Source: Variovorax sp. (lineage in GTDB: Bacteria > Pseudomonadota > Gammaproteobacteria > Burkholderiales > Burkholderiaceae_C). From it: DNA of 64,000 nt. A program made the translations under genes and the position numbers. Location: positions 30,204-94,203 of the forward strand of contig JAGIAI010000038.1 in the NCBI GenBank assembly GCA_017744935.1, written 5' to 3'. This document shows, piece by piece, positions 43,229 to 52,349 of this stretch. The notes under the pieces are model-generated. The model was not told the DNA's origin and made no database searches. It was given only the letters and a program-made list of their open reading frames with translations. The number at the start of each line of letters is the position of its first letter. The stretch's first letter is position 1.

Positions 43229-44595
43229 GGGTGAGCCCGCCGCGCACGCACGCCGCGCCGTCTCTGACCACGCGGGTACTGCGAGGTGTGTTGCTGCCGC
43301 TGGCGCTGACTTGGTTTCTCGGCACCGCCGTGGCGCTGTATCTGGCGAGCTATTTCACGCGGCAGGCTTTCGATCGTGCGCTGCTCGACGATGCCTTCGC
43401 GATATCGGCCAACGTGCGTTCGGGAGAGCATGGCATCGAGTTGCCGTTGTCGCCGCGCGAAGTCACGAACATGCTTTTCGACCAGGACGAGCAGGTGTTT
43501 TTCGCAGTGCTGCGGCCCGACGGATCCCTGCTTGCCGGCAATCCGGGGCTGACGGCGCCGCTGCCGGAAGAAGGTGCGCGGCATCGGTTCTCGCACGTGG
43601 TCTATGAGGGCCAGTCGCTGCGGGCGGTGGTGATGAATCATGACGAGCCCGACGTCTTCAGCGTCGTGGTGGCGCAGACGACCACGGCGCGGGGTGTCCT
43701 GATCGAGAGACTGCTGGTCTATTCGATCGCGCCGCAGATCGTGCTGCTGGTACTGCTCGCGACGTGGTTGTGGCGCCGCATCCGGCATGAGCTTCGACCG
43801 CTCGGCGAACTGCGGCAAACGCTGGAAAAGCGAAACGCGAGTGACTTGAAGCCGGTACCTGTCGCAAGGAGTTCGCGAGAACTGGAGCAATTGGGCGACA
43901 CGCTCAATGCGCTGCTTGAAAGGCTTGCGCAGAGTGCCTCGGCGCAGCGGGAGTTCGCGGGCAACGTCGCGCATGAGCTGCGTACGCCGCTCGCGGGCAT
44001 CCGTGCGCTCGCGGACTATGGTCTTGCGCAACAGAAGCCCGAGGTATGGCGCGAGCAACTCAAGGAGATCGCGACCAGCCAGGCACGCGCCAGCCATCTG
44101 GTGGATCAGTTGCTGGCGCTGGCGCTGGCCAACGAACGACGGACGGGCTTGCAGCAGCAGGCGGTGCGTCTCGATGAACTGATCCGCCATACCGTGCTGC
44201 GCCATCTGGCGCGTGCCGACGCGAAGGGCGTCGACCTGGGCGCGAAGGGCATCGACGAGCCGGTGAGCGTGCAGGCGAGCATGGCGCTGGTCGAAGGCAC
44301 GCTCGACAACCTGATCGACAACGCACTGCGCTATGGCGGGCACACGATCACCATCGAACTCGACGGCAGGACCATGAGCGTGATCGACGACGGCCCCGGA
44401 ATCGCCGACGCGGCCCAGCGCGATCTGATGGAGCGATGGACACAGGGGCCCGAGGGCCAGAAGCTGGGTGAGGGCGCCGGACTTGGCCTGGCGATCGTGG
44501 CGCGCTACGCGAAGCTGCTCGGTGCCGAGCTCAGCTTCGCGAAGGCTTCGGAAGAAGGCGGTCTGCGCGTCAGCCTGGCCTTCGGGCCGGACTGA
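43225..44595 (+). CDS. two-component sensor histidine kinase (QseC/TctE-like)
   Basis: The 456-residue kinase has an N-terminal helix, a periplasmic region of about 120 residues, a second helix, a HAMP region, phosphoacceptor NVAHELRTPLAG (His250) and an ATPase domain (NLIDNALRYGG, DDGPGI, GAGLGLAIV). It starts with GTG in the overlap with the response regulator gene, so the pair is coupled. The stimulus is unknown. A QseC/TctE relative is suggested by layout only. Confidence 0.92.
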   Translation: MRVSPPRTHAAPSLTTRVLRGVLLPLALTWFLGTAVALYLASYFTRQAFDRALLDDAFAISANVRSGEHGIELPLSPREVTNMLFDQDEQVFFAVLRPDGSLLAGNPGLTAPLPEEGARHRFSHVVYEGQSLRAVVMNHDEPDVFSVVVAQTTTARGVLIERLLVYSIAPQIVLLVLLATWLWRRIRHELRPLGELRQTLEKRNASDLKPVPVARSSRELEQLGDTLNALLERLAQSASAQREFAGNVAHELRTPLAGIRALADYGLAQQKPEVWREQLKEIATSQARASHLVDQLLALALANERRTGLQQQAVRLDELIRHTVLRHLARADAKGVDLGAKGIDEPVSVQASMALVEGTLDNLIDNALRYGGHTITIELDGRTMSVIDDGPGIADAAQRDLMERWTQGPEGQKLGEGAGLGLAIVARYAKLLGAELSFAKASEEGGLRVSLAFGPD

Positions 44596-44607
44596 CGCGA
44601 ACTACCG

Positions 44608-45711
44608 TCAGGCGAGCGCGGGATAGTCGGTGTAGCCCGCTTCGCCGCCGCCGTAGAAGGTGTTCTTGTCCCACGCGTTCAACGGTGCGTTCTCGCGCAG
44701 GCGGCGCACGAGGTCGGGGTTCGAGATGAAGGGCTTGCCGAAGGCGATGAGGTCATCGCCTTCTTTCAGCGCTTCTTCGGCGAGCGGCTTGTCGTAGCCG
44801 TTGTTCACCATCCATGCACCCTTGCCGCCGGCCTGGCGATAGGCCGCCTTGAGCGCCTCATAGTCGAAAGGCCGGTCGGAGATCTCCCGGGGACCGCCGG
44901 TCGCGCCCTCGATGACGTGGATGTAGGCGAGGTTCAGCCTCGCGAGTTGGCGGACCACGTAGTCGAAGAGTGGCTGCGGGTTGTCGTCATGTACGTCGTT
45001 CGCGGGCGTCACCGGTGAAAGACGGATGCCGACCTTGCCGCCGCCGACGGCGTCGACGACCGCGCGGGTCGCTTCGAGCAGGAGGCGGGCGCGGTTCTCG
45101 ATACTGCCGCCGTAGTCGTCGCCTCGCTTGTTGCTGCCGTTCTTGAGGAACTGGTCCAGCAGATAGCCGTTCGCGCCATGAATCTCCACGCCGTCGAAGC
45201 CCGCGGTTTCGACCGCGCTGCGAGCGGCGACTGCATAGGCGTGCACGATGCCAGGCAGTTCCGCGGTGTCAAGCGCGCGGGGCTCGGACGTGTCGGTGAA
45301 GGTTGGGACACCGTTCTTGATCAGCACGGTCTTGGTCTTTGCAGCAATCGCCGAAGGCGCGACAGGCTTGCCGCCCTCGGGCTGAAGCTCGTTGTGCGAC
45401 ACGCGGCCGACATGCCAGAGCTGCACCACGATCTTGCCGCCCTTGGCGTGCACCGCGTTCGTCACATGCTTCCATGCATCGAGCTGCTCGGTGCCGTAGA
45501 GACCCGGGACGTCCGCATAACCCTGGCCCTGATGGCTGATCGCGGTGGCTTCGGTGATCAGCAGGCCGGCGCTCGCGCGCTGTGCGTAGTAGGTCGCAGT
45601 GATGTCGCGCGGAATCGCATTGGGCGAACGATTGCGCGTGAGTGGTGCCATCACGACGCGGTTGCGCAGGTGCAGGTCGCCGACCTGGATGGGATCGAAG
45701 AGGGATGACAT
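44608..45711 (-). CDS. alkene reductase (Old Yellow Enzyme family, NemA-like)
   Basis: The 367-residue FMN-dependent TIM-barrel enzyme reduces activated C=C bonds of alpha,beta-unsaturated compounds with NAD(P)H. Family motifs: NRVVMAPLTRNR, the QLWHVGRVS strand, and the substrate-binding HGANGYLLDQFL with its His-x2-Asn. The ATG at 45711 (MSSLFDPIQVGDLHL) matches family starts; the upstream frame is not conserved. It is convergent with the histidine kinase gene. Confidence 0.93.
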   Translation of the reverse strand: MSSLFDPIQVGDLHLRNRVVMAPLTRNRSPNAIPRDITATYYAQRASAGLLITEATAISHQGQGYADVPGLYGTEQLDAWKHVTNAVHAKGGKIVVQLWHVGRVSHNELQPEGGKPVAPSAIAAKTKTVLIKNGVPTFTDTSEPRALDTAELPGIVHAYAVAARSAVETAGFDGVEIHGANGYLLDQFLKNGSNKRGDDYGGSIENRARLLLEATRAVVDAVGGGKVGIRLSPVTPANDVHDDNPQPLFDYVVRQLARLNLAYIHVIEGATGGPREISDRPFDYEALKAAYRQAGGKGAWMVNNGYDKPLAEEALKEGDDLIAFGKPFISNPDLVRRLRENAPLNAWDKNTFYGGGEAGYTDYPALA

Positions 45712-45802
45712 GTTCGCGTTGCTTGTTTGTTGAGAACGAGGCCGAGGGTAAACCCGGCAACGCATCCGCGCTGTCACGGGGTTGTCGGTTTGGTGATAAG
45801 CG

Positions 45803-47053
45803 ATGCAGCAGAATGGCCGCGAACCCATGACATCGAATGCCGCTACGCCCACGCCCACCCAAGTCCTGAAGCTGGCGTTGGCCTTGTCGCTCGGTGCTGC
45901 GGTGTCGCTGGGGATCACGCGCTTCTCGTACGGGCTGCTGCTGCCGCCGATGCGGGAAGACCTCGGATGGAGCTATGCACTCGCCGGCGGCATGAACACG
46001 GCGAACGCCGCGGGGTATCTGTTCGGTGCGTTGATGACCCCGGCATTGATGCGGCGATTCGGGCCGAAGCAGTTGCTGGTGGGCGGTGCGTTCTGGGCGA
46101 GCGTGTTCATGGTCGCGAGTGGGTTTCTTGTTTCTGCACCCGCCTTGTTGTTGCAACGCTTGCTTGCCGGGCTGGCGAGCGCATGGGTCTTCGTTGCCGG
46201 CGGATTGCTGGCGGCACGGCTGGGGTCGCTGCAACCCACGCGCGCAGGCTTTCTGCTGGGCATCTACTACGGCGGAACAGGTTTGGGCATCACGTTGTCC
46301 GCATTGCTGGTGCCGGCGGTCCTTCAGGCAGCTTCGCAGGTGGTGCACGGATGGTCATGGGCGTGGTGGGCACTGGCGGCTGCGAGCTTTGTCGCGACGG
46401 CTGTGCTCGCTGTGGAGATGCGCAGGATGCCGGGCGATGTGCATGCGGCGGCGCCGCCCCTGGCTGCGCATGCAGCCCCGGCGAACCCAGGGGTGCAAGT
46501 GCACCGGTTCGGCTGGGCGTTGGCTGGCTACACGCTCTTCGGCGCCGGCTACATCGGCTACATGACCTTCGTGATCGCCTTGTTGCGCGAGCAGGGCGCC
46601 GGAGCGGGCAACATCACGATGTTCTACGCACTGCTCGGCGTGGCATGCGTCGCTTCGTCGAGGTTGTGGTCGGGCTTGCTCGACAGGTTCCGCGGTGGTG
46701 AGCCCCAGGCGATTCTGAATGCGCTGCTCGGTGTGGCGACGATCCTGCCGGTCGTGAGCGCGTCATGGCCACTGGCAATAGCGTCAGGGCTGCTCTTTGG
46801 TGCGGTGTTTCTTTCGGTCGTCGCGTCGACGACGGCGCTGGTCCGGCACAACCTGCCTGCGCCGCAATGGGCGACGGGCATCAGCGCTTTCACGATCGTG
46901 TTTGCGGCCGGTCAGATCGTCGGCCCGACGCTGACGGGCTGGATCTCCGACGGGAGTGGGGGCCTGGCGCGAGGCCTCGTGGCCTCGGCGGGGATTCTGT
47001 GGGCAGGCGCGCTGCTGGCTTCGCGCCAGAAGCCGTTGCAGCCGCCTGCCTGA
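45803..47053 (+). CDS. YbfB/YjiJ family MFS transporter
   Basis: The 416-residue protein has twelve predicted transmembrane helices and the YbfB/YjiJ family start pattern (LSLGAAVSLGITRFSYGLLLPPMREDLGWSY), with the MFS loop between helices 2 and 3 (MRRFGPKQLLVGG). The substrate is unknown. An ATG at 45827 (MTSNAATPT) is an alternative start. It is divergent from the alkene reductase gene and convergent with the GST gene. Confidence 0.88.
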   Translation: MQQNGREPMTSNAATPTPTQVLKLALALSLGAAVSLGITRFSYGLLLPPMREDLGWSYALAGGMNTANAAGYLFGALMTPALMRRFGPKQLLVGGAFWASVFMVASGFLVSAPALLLQRLLAGLASAWVFVAGGLLAARLGSLQPTRAGFLLGIYYGGTGLGITLSALLVPAVLQAASQVVHGWSWAWWALAAASFVATAVLAVEMRRMPGDVHAAAPPLAAHAAPANPGVQVHRFGWALAGYTLFGAGYIGYMTFVIALLREQGAGAGNITMFYALLGVACVASSRLWSGLLDRFRGGEPQAILNALLGVATILPVVSASWPLAIASGLLFGAVFLSVVASTTALVRHNLPAPQWATGISAFTIVFAAGQIVGPTLTGWISDGSGGLARGLVASAGILWAGALLASRQKPLQPPA

Positions 47054-47062
47054 GAGACGGGC

Positions 47063-47671
47063 CTACTTGATAAGGCCTTCGGCCTTCATCGCTTCCTGCA
47101 CGGCGGGGCGTGCAGCGACACGGGCGTGCCATGCTGTGACATTCGGGAAAGCGGAGAGGTCGATGTTCATCGGCTTGGTCCAGTTGGTCACCGTGAACAA
47201 ATAGCCGTCCGCGACGGTGAAGTGGTCGCCCATCAGGAATTGCTTGTCCGCGAGCTGGCCGTTGAGCCACTCATAGCGCGACTTGAGCTTGTCCTTGAAG
47301 ACCGCCTTGGCCTCGTCGGCGATGTTCGGGTTGAACAACGGCGAGAAGGTCTTGTGGATCTCGGTGCCGATGAACGTCAGCCATTCCTGCAGGCGATAGC
47401 GCGACAGCGTGCCGTTGGCCGGCGCGAGATTCTTGTTGGGCACCTGGTCGGCGACGTACTGCACGATGGCCGGGCCTTCGCGAAGGCGCGTGCCGTCGTC
47501 GAGTTCGAGCATCGGCACGTAGCCCAGGGGGTTGATGCCGTAGTAGTCGGTGCCATCCTGCAGCTTATGGCTCTTGGTGCTGGCGAGCACCGGTTCGAAG
47601 GCAAGCCCTGCTTCGCGCAGCGCGATATGGGGAGACAGCGAGCATGCGCCCGGCGAGTAGTACAGCTTCAT
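47063..47671 (-). CDS. gstA: glutathione S-transferase, beta class
   Basis: The 202-residue enzyme conjugates glutathione to electrophiles. The thioredoxin-like N-terminal domain holds the beta-class Cys10 (YYSPGACSLSPH), and the C-terminal helical domain has the family motif FLMGDHFTVADGYLFTV. The ATG at 47671 gives the family start MKLYYSPGAC. It is a single gene, 10 nt from the convergent MFS gene. Confidence 0.95.
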   Translation of the reverse strand: MKLYYSPGACSLSPHIALREAGLAFEPVLASTKSHKLQDGTDYYGINPLGYVPMLELDDGTRLREGPAIVQYVADQVPNKNLAPANGTLSRYRLQEWLTFIGTEIHKTFSPLFNPNIADEAKAVFKDKLKSRYEWLNGQLADKQFLMGDHFTVADGYLFTVTNWTKPMNIDLSAFPNVTAWHARVAARPAVQEAMKAEGLIK

Positions 47672-47854
47672 TCGGAAAACTCCTATCGAAATTCGATCAT
47701 TGTTTTTGAGAAAGGGGAGGCTGATGCTAGCGGGTTCGCACCCATGGCGTACTTGTCCTACGGCGGCTCGCGCGCGCCGACTATGGGTGGGCGGCCAACT
47801 CGTTCCTAATGTCGACGTTGCTGTGCGATGGTGGCCATTGAAAGGAGTTCGTGC

Positions 47855-48040
47855 ATGTTGAAGTACGCCATTGTTTTCGCCGTGATCTCGCTGATCGCCG
47901 GTGCGTTGGGCTTTGGCGGCGTGGCCGCCGGAGCGGCGGGCATCGCCAAGGTGCTGTTCGGCCTGTTCCTGATCCTCGCGGTCGTTTTCCTCGTGCTGGC
48001 CGCACTTGGTGTGGGCGCCATCAAGAAGACGCTGGAGTGA
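47855..48040 (+). CDS. DUF1328 family small membrane protein
   Basis: The 61-residue protein (MLKYAIVFAVISLIAGALGF...) has two hydrophobic helices with Gly-rich turn, the DUF1328/YtjA pattern. An AAAGGAG ribosome-binding site precedes the ATG. Family members are often induced in stress or stationary phase. The function is unknown. An upstream in-frame start is ignored since it would precede the ribosome-binding site. Confidence 0.9.
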   Translation: MLKYAIVFAVISLIAGALGFGGVAAGAAGIAKVLFGLFLILAVVFLVLAALGVGAIKKTLE

Positions 48041-48058
48041 GCGAGAGCTAACAAGCAG

Positions 48059-48081
48059 GTTGCTATCAATTGGATAGCAAC
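48059..48081. repeat. GTTGCTATC-N5-GATAGCAAC palindrome
   Basis: A perfect 9-bp inverted repeat with a 5-base spacer lies 18 nt after the DUF1328 stop and about 100 nt before mnmG. It shares GCTATC-N5-GATAGC with 35616-35632. It may be a terminator-like element or a small dispersed repeat. Confidence 0.6.
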
Positions 48082-48183
48082 AGTTCAAGCACTGGCTTTG
48101 TCCCCAAAGCGGCGAGAGGCGTCGGCGGCGATTAAAATCAGCGCCCCCCTTGCGCAGCGCACGCGGTAGTGCGCCCACCTCTC

Positions 48184-50130
48184 ATGCTGTATCCCGAAGA
48201 ATTCGATGTAATCGTCGTCGGCGGAGGCCATGCCGGCACCGAAGCCGCGCTTGCTTCCGCCCGGATGGGCGCTCGCACCCTGCTGCTGACCCACAACATC
48301 GAAACGTTGGGCCAGATGAGCTGCAACCCATCGATCGGCGGCATCGGCAAGGGCCATCTGGTCAAGGAGGTCGATGCACTCGGCGGCGCGATGGCGATCG
48401 CGACGGACGAGGGCGGGATCCAGTTCCGGGTTCTGAATTCGAGCAAGGGCCCCGCCGTGCGTGCAACGCGCGCGCAAGCCGACCGGGTGCTCTACAAGGC
48501 AGCCATCCGGCGCCGGCTGGAGAACCAGCCGAATCTTTCGCTTTTCCAGCAGGCGGTCGACGACCTGATGATCGAGGGCGACCGTGTCGTCGGCGCGGTG
48601 ACGCAGGTGGGCATCGCCTTCCGCGCACGTACCGTGGTGCTGACCGCAGGGACTTTCCTCGACGGCCGCATCCACGTCGGGCTCGACAACTACCAGGCTG
48701 GCCGTGCCGGAGATCCACCCGCAGTCAGCCTCTCGGCCCGCCTCAAGGAGCTGAAGCTGCCGCAAGGGCGCCTCAAGACCGGCACGCCGCCGCGTCTCGA
48801 TGGCCGGACAATCGATTTCTCGAAGTGCACCGAGCAGCCAGGCGACGGCATGCCGGGCGGGGCAGGGCCGATGCCCGTCTTCAGCTTCATGGGTCGCGCG
48901 GACATGCACCCACAGCAGATGCCGTGCTGGATCACGAACACCAATGCGCGCACGCACGAGATCATCCGTTCCGGCTTCGACCGCAGCCCGATGTTCACCG
49001 GAAAGATCGACGGTGTCGGTCCGCGTTATTGCCCGAGCGTGGAAGACAAGATCAATCGCTTCGCCGACAAGGAGAGCCACCAGATCTTCCTCGAGCCCGA
49101 AGGGCTGACCACCAACGAGTACTACCCGAACGGGATCTCGACCAGCTTGCCGTTCGACATCCAGTTCCAGCTGGTTCGCTCGATGGCCGGCCTGGAGAAC
49201 GCCCATATCCTGCGTCCCGGGTACGCGATCGAATACGACTACTTCGATCCGCGCGAACTGAAGAGCAACTTCGAGACGCGAGCGATCAGGGGCTTGTTCT
49301 TTGCCGGCCAGATCAATGGGACCACCGGCTACGAAGAGGCGGCGGCGCAAGGGCTCTTTGCGGGCATCAATGCAGCGCTGCAGTGCAGGGGAGAGGATCC
49401 TTGGCTGCCGCGACGCGATGAGGCCTACCTGGGCGTGCTCGTGGACGACCTGATCACCAAAGGCGTGACCGAGCCGTACCGGATGTTCACGAGCCGCGCG
49501 GAATTTCGACTGCAGCTCCGCGAAGACAACGCCGACATGCGCCTGACCGAAATGGGTCGAAAGCTCGGTCTGGTGGACGATGCCCGATGGGACGCCTTCT
49601 CGCGCAAGCGCGACCTTGTTTCACGTGAAACAGAGCGGCTGCGTTCGATCTGGGTGAATCCCCGCAACTTGCCGGCCGCGGAGTCCGAACGGGTTCTCGG
49701 CAAGGCCATCGACCACGAATACAACCTCGGCGACCTGCTGCGGCGGCCAAACGTCAGCTATGAATCGCTCATGTCCATGGATGGTGGCAAGTACCGCTCC
49801 GATGAAGCCTTGGGCGAGACGGAAATCGAGCAGATCGAGATTGCGGCCAAGTACTCCGGGTATATCAACCGCCAGCACGACGAAGTCGAGCGCGCAGCTC
49901 ACTTCGAGAGCCTCAAGCTGCCGGAGGATCTGGACTACAGCCAGGTCAAGGCATTGAGTATCGAAGTCCGCCAGAAGCTGGCCAAGCACCGTCCGGAGAC
50001 GCTGGGCATGGCCTCTCGCATTTCCGGAGTCACGCCTGCGGCCATTTCGCTGCTGATGATTCACCTCCGCAAGGGCGGACACCGCACCTTTGTCCGCGAC
50101 GCGGCGACCGAAGCGCAATCCGCCGAATGA
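48184..50130 (+). CDS. mnmG: tRNA uridine-5-carboxymethylaminomethyl(34) synthesis enzyme MnmG (GidA)
   Basis: The 648-residue FAD protein works with MnmE on tRNA wobble uridine. Motifs: FAD-binding VIVVGGGHAGTEAA, the family segment NPSIGGIGKGHLVKE, and PRYCPSVEDK. It carries a perfect parS site within its coding sequence (49617-49632). The ATG at 48184 is preferred because it begins the FAD motif region directly. It starts the mnmG-rsmG-lysE-parA-hydrolase-parB stretch. Confidence 0.97.
   Translation: MLYPEEFDVIVVGGGHAGTEAALASARMGARTLLLTHNIETLGQMSCNPSIGGIGKGHLVKEVDALGGAMAIATDEGGIQFRVLNSSKGPAVRATRAQADRVLYKAAIRRRLENQPNLSLFQQAVDDLMIEGDRVVGAVTQVGIAFRARTVVLTAGTFLDGRIHVGLDNYQAGRAGDPPAVSLSARLKELKLPQGRLKTGTPPRLDGRTIDFSKCTEQPGDGMPGGAGPMPVFSFMGRADMHPQQMPCWITNTNARTHEIIRSGFDRSPMFTGKIDGVGPRYCPSVEDKINRFADKESHQIFLEPEGLTTNEYYPNGISTSLPFDIQFQLVRSMAGLENAHILRPGYAIEYDYFDPRELKSNFETRAIRGLFFAGQINGTTGYEEAAAQGLFAGINAALQCRGEDPWLPRRDEAYLGVLVDDLITKGVTEPYRMFTSRAEFRLQLREDNADMRLTEMGRKLGLVDDARWDAFSRKRDLVSRETERLRSIWVNPRNLPAAESERVLGKAIDHEYNLGDLLRRPNVSYESLMSMDGGKYRSDEALGETEIEQIEIAAKYSGYINRQHDEVERAAHFESLKLPEDLDYSQVKALSIEVRQKLAKHRPETLGMASRISGVTPAAISLLMIHLRKGGHRTFVRDAATEAQSAE
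49617..49632. promoter_or_regulatory. parS site inside mnmG
   Basis: TGTTTCACGTGAAACA, the 16-bp perfect palindromic consensus of chromosomal parS, bound by ParB for origin segregation. It is embedded in codons of mnmG (the VSRET region) and lies 3.3 kb upstream of parB and 7.1 kb from the inverted origin-like copy at 42.4 kb. Confidence 0.92.
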
Positions 50131-50765
50131 GTCAGAAGGAACAGCTACGTCAGGGCGCAGAAGCGCTGGGCATCACGCTGAGCGACGAGCAGAGCCAGCG
50201 GCTCTTGGCATACGGGGAACTCATCCTCAAGTGGAACAAGGTCTATAACCTGACCGCGCTTCGGGATCCGGCGGCCGTGCTGACGCATCACTTGCTCGAT
50301 AGCCTCGCTGTCATTGCTCCACTTCAGAGGCAATGCGACAGCAAGGCCGAGTTGCTGGATGTTGGGGCTGGGGCAGGGCTACCCGGCGTTGTGATCGCGA
50401 TTCTCCGGGACGACATCAACGTCACTTGCGTAGATGCCGTTGCCAAAAAGGCTGCCTTCATCCAACAGGTTGCCTCAGAACTTGAGTTGAGCAATCTGCG
50501 CGGTCTGCACGCCCGCGTCGAAACGCTGACGGGCAGCTATGACCTCATCAGCTCGCGCGCCTTTGCGTCGCTGCCGGATTTCGTCCTTGGGTCTGTCCAT
50601 CTCTTGGGTCCGGAGGGCGTCTGGCTCGCGATGAAGGGCAAGACGCCCAACGACGAAATCGCCCAACTTCCCCCTCAGGCGGAGGTGTTTCACGTGGAAC
50701 AACTATCTGTTCCTGGCCTGGGAGCTGAGCGCTGCATCGTCTGGATGCGAAAACCCGCTGATTGA
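50127..50765 (+). CDS. rsmG: 16S rRNA (guanine(527)-N7)-methyltransferase RsmG (GidB)
   Basis: RsmG methylates G527 of 16S rRNA using SAM. The 212-residue protein has the class I methyltransferase pattern: LLDVGAGAGLPGVVIAI, CVDAVAKKAAFIQQV, LISSRAFASLPDFV. Its ATG overlaps the mnmG stop (ATGA). It contains a second parS-like site at 50686-50701. Confidence 0.97.
   Translation: MSQKEQLRQGAEALGITLSDEQSQRLLAYGELILKWNKVYNLTALRDPAAVLTHHLLDSLAVIAPLQRQCDSKAELLDVGAGAGLPGVVIAILRDDINVTCVDAVAKKAAFIQQVASELELSNLRGLHARVETLTGSYDLISSRAFASLPDFVLGSVHLLGPEGVWLAMKGKTPNDEIAQLPPQAEVFHVEQLSVPGLGAERCIVWMRKPAD
50686..50701. promoter_or_regulatory. parS-like site inside rsmG
   Basis: TGTTTCACGTGGAACA differs from the perfect parS palindrome at one base; it is the known natural variant TGTTCCACGTGAAACA read on the other strand. 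It lies 1.07 kb from the first site. Confidence 0.88.
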
Positions 50766-50825
50766 GCGACTTGCTCCGCGTCGACCTCGCTTAGACTCGA
50801 CGGATCCCCTTTTTGAGCAAATCGC

Positions 50826-51440
50826 ATGTTCGGCATCGCTGATTACGGCGCGTTCGTCGCAGCCATCATCCTTTTTCTGGCGATTCCCGGACCGGGCAAC
50901 CTGGCGCTGATCACCTCGACAAGCAAAGGCGGCATCCGCGGGGGAGTTGCAGCGACTTTCGGTGTGATTTCAGGAGATCAGGTGCTCATGTGGGCCGCCG
51001 TCGCTGGCGTTGCGGCCATGCTTACCGCGTATCCGACCGCTTTCCACCTGGTCCAGTGGCTCGGCGCCGTCTATCTCGCGTGGCTCGGGTTCAAGATGCT
51101 GCGCACCAAACCCGGCGCAGCGCCCATCCTTAATATCCGTCCCCGCCAGTACTTTCAGCAGGCGCTGACGATTACGCTGCTCAACCCGAAGGCGATCGTC
51201 TTCTACATGGCGTTCTTCCCGCTGTTTGTCGATCCGGCGCGTCATCAGGGCCTCACGACCTTTGCGGTGATGGCCATGACCATCGCCTTCCTGACCTTCC
51301 TCTACGGCCTCTCTGCCACCCTGTTGACCCATTTCCTGGCCGAGCGCGTGCGTGCAAATCCTCGCGCGACGGTCTGGCTGAACAAGATCGCCGGCATCTT
51401 CCTGATCGGCTTCGGCGTCCGGCTCGCCATCTCAAGGTAA
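50826..51440 (+). CDS. LysE family translocator
   Basis: The 204-residue inner-membrane protein has six predicted helices and the LysE/RhtB pattern (FLAIPGPGNLALITSTSKGGIRGG, NPKAIVFYMAFFPLFVD). The family exports amino acids and related metabolites; no substrate is assigned. It is between rsmG and parA, with parA starting 9 nt after its stop. Confidence 0.9.
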   Translation: MFGIADYGAFVAAIILFLAIPGPGNLALITSTSKGGIRGGVAATFGVISGDQVLMWAAVAGVAAMLTAYPTAFHLVQWLGAVYLAWLGFKMLRTKPGAAPILNIRPRQYFQQALTITLLNPKAIVFYMAFFPLFVDPARHQGLTTFAVMAMTIAFLTFLYGLSATLLTHFLAERVRANPRATVWLNKIAGIFLIGFGVRLAISR

Positions 51441-51449
51441 GCCGCTCAT

Positions 51450-52310
51450 ATGGCAAAGATTTTCTGCATCGCAAACCAGAAGGGCGGGGTCGGCAAGACG
51501 ACGACCACGGTCAATCTGGCCGCTGGCCTGGCGAAGGTCGGGCAGCGCGTCCTCATGATCGATCTGGATCCACAGGGCAACGCGACGATGGGCTCCGGGA
51601 TCGACAAGCGACAGCTCGAGACAACGGTGTACGACGTGCTGCTCGAGTCGGCGTCGGTCGCCGAGACGCGGGTGACAGCCGAGAAGTGCGGCTATGACGT
51701 GCTGGGCGCGAACCGCGAATTGGCCGGCGCGGAAGTCGAGATGGTCGCCCTGGACCGGCGCGAAAAGCGCCTTCGCACCGCGCTTGCCGCAGTTGGCGCC
51801 GAATACGACTTCATCCTGATCGATTGCCCACCGAGCCTGAGCCTCTTGACCCTCAACGGCTTGTGCGCCGCACATGGCGTCATCGTGCCGATGCAGTGCG
51901 AGTACTTTGCGCTGGAAGGCCTTACGGACTTGGTCAACACCATCAAGCAGGTGCATGCCAATCTCAACAAGAACCTGCAGATCATCGGCCTGCTGCGTGT
52001 CATGTTCGATCCGCGCATCACGCTGCAGCAGCAGGTCAGCGAGCAACTCAAGGCGCATTTCGGCGACAAGGTGTTCGATACCGTCATCCCGCGCAATGTG
52101 CGCCTCGCAGAGGCGCCCAGCTACGGGCTGCCGGGCGTTGTGTTCGATCCACCGGCAAAGGGCAGCCAGGCGTTCATCACCTTTGCCGAAGAGCTCGTGC
52201 GAAAGATGCCGCCTGCCAGTGCGATGACTTCCGATGCCTCGTCGGCCGCCGCGCCAGTACCCATGGATCCGCCGCCGGTGCCGGTCCATGCGCCCGAAGA
52301 ATCGCCGTAA
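51450..52310 (+). CDS. parA: chromosome partitioning ATPase ParA (Soj)
   Basis: The 286-residue deviant-Walker ATPase moves ParB-parS complexes during chromosome segregation. It has KGGVGKTTTTVNLA at 11-24, the MIDLDPQGNATMGSG segment and the IDCPPSLSLLT stretch. A 30-residue Pro/Ala-rich tail extends past the usual end. It has a partner parB 588 nt downstream and two parS sites about 0.8-1.8 kb upstream. Confidence 0.97.
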   Translation: MAKIFCIANQKGGVGKTTTTVNLAAGLAKVGQRVLMIDLDPQGNATMGSGIDKRQLETTVYDVLLESASVAETRVTAEKCGYDVLGANRELAGAEVEMVALDRREKRLRTALAAVGAEYDFILIDCPPSLSLLTLNGLCAAHGVIVPMQCEYFALEGLTDLVNTIKQVHANLNKNLQIIGLLRVMFDPRITLQQQVSEQLKAHFGDKVFDTVIPRNVRLAEAPSYGLPGVVFDPPAKGSQAFITFAEELVRKMPPASAMTSDASSAAAPVPMDPPPVPVHAPEESP

Positions 52311-52349
52311 TCCCTAGACCACCTCAATAACTCCATACATACCTCGCCG

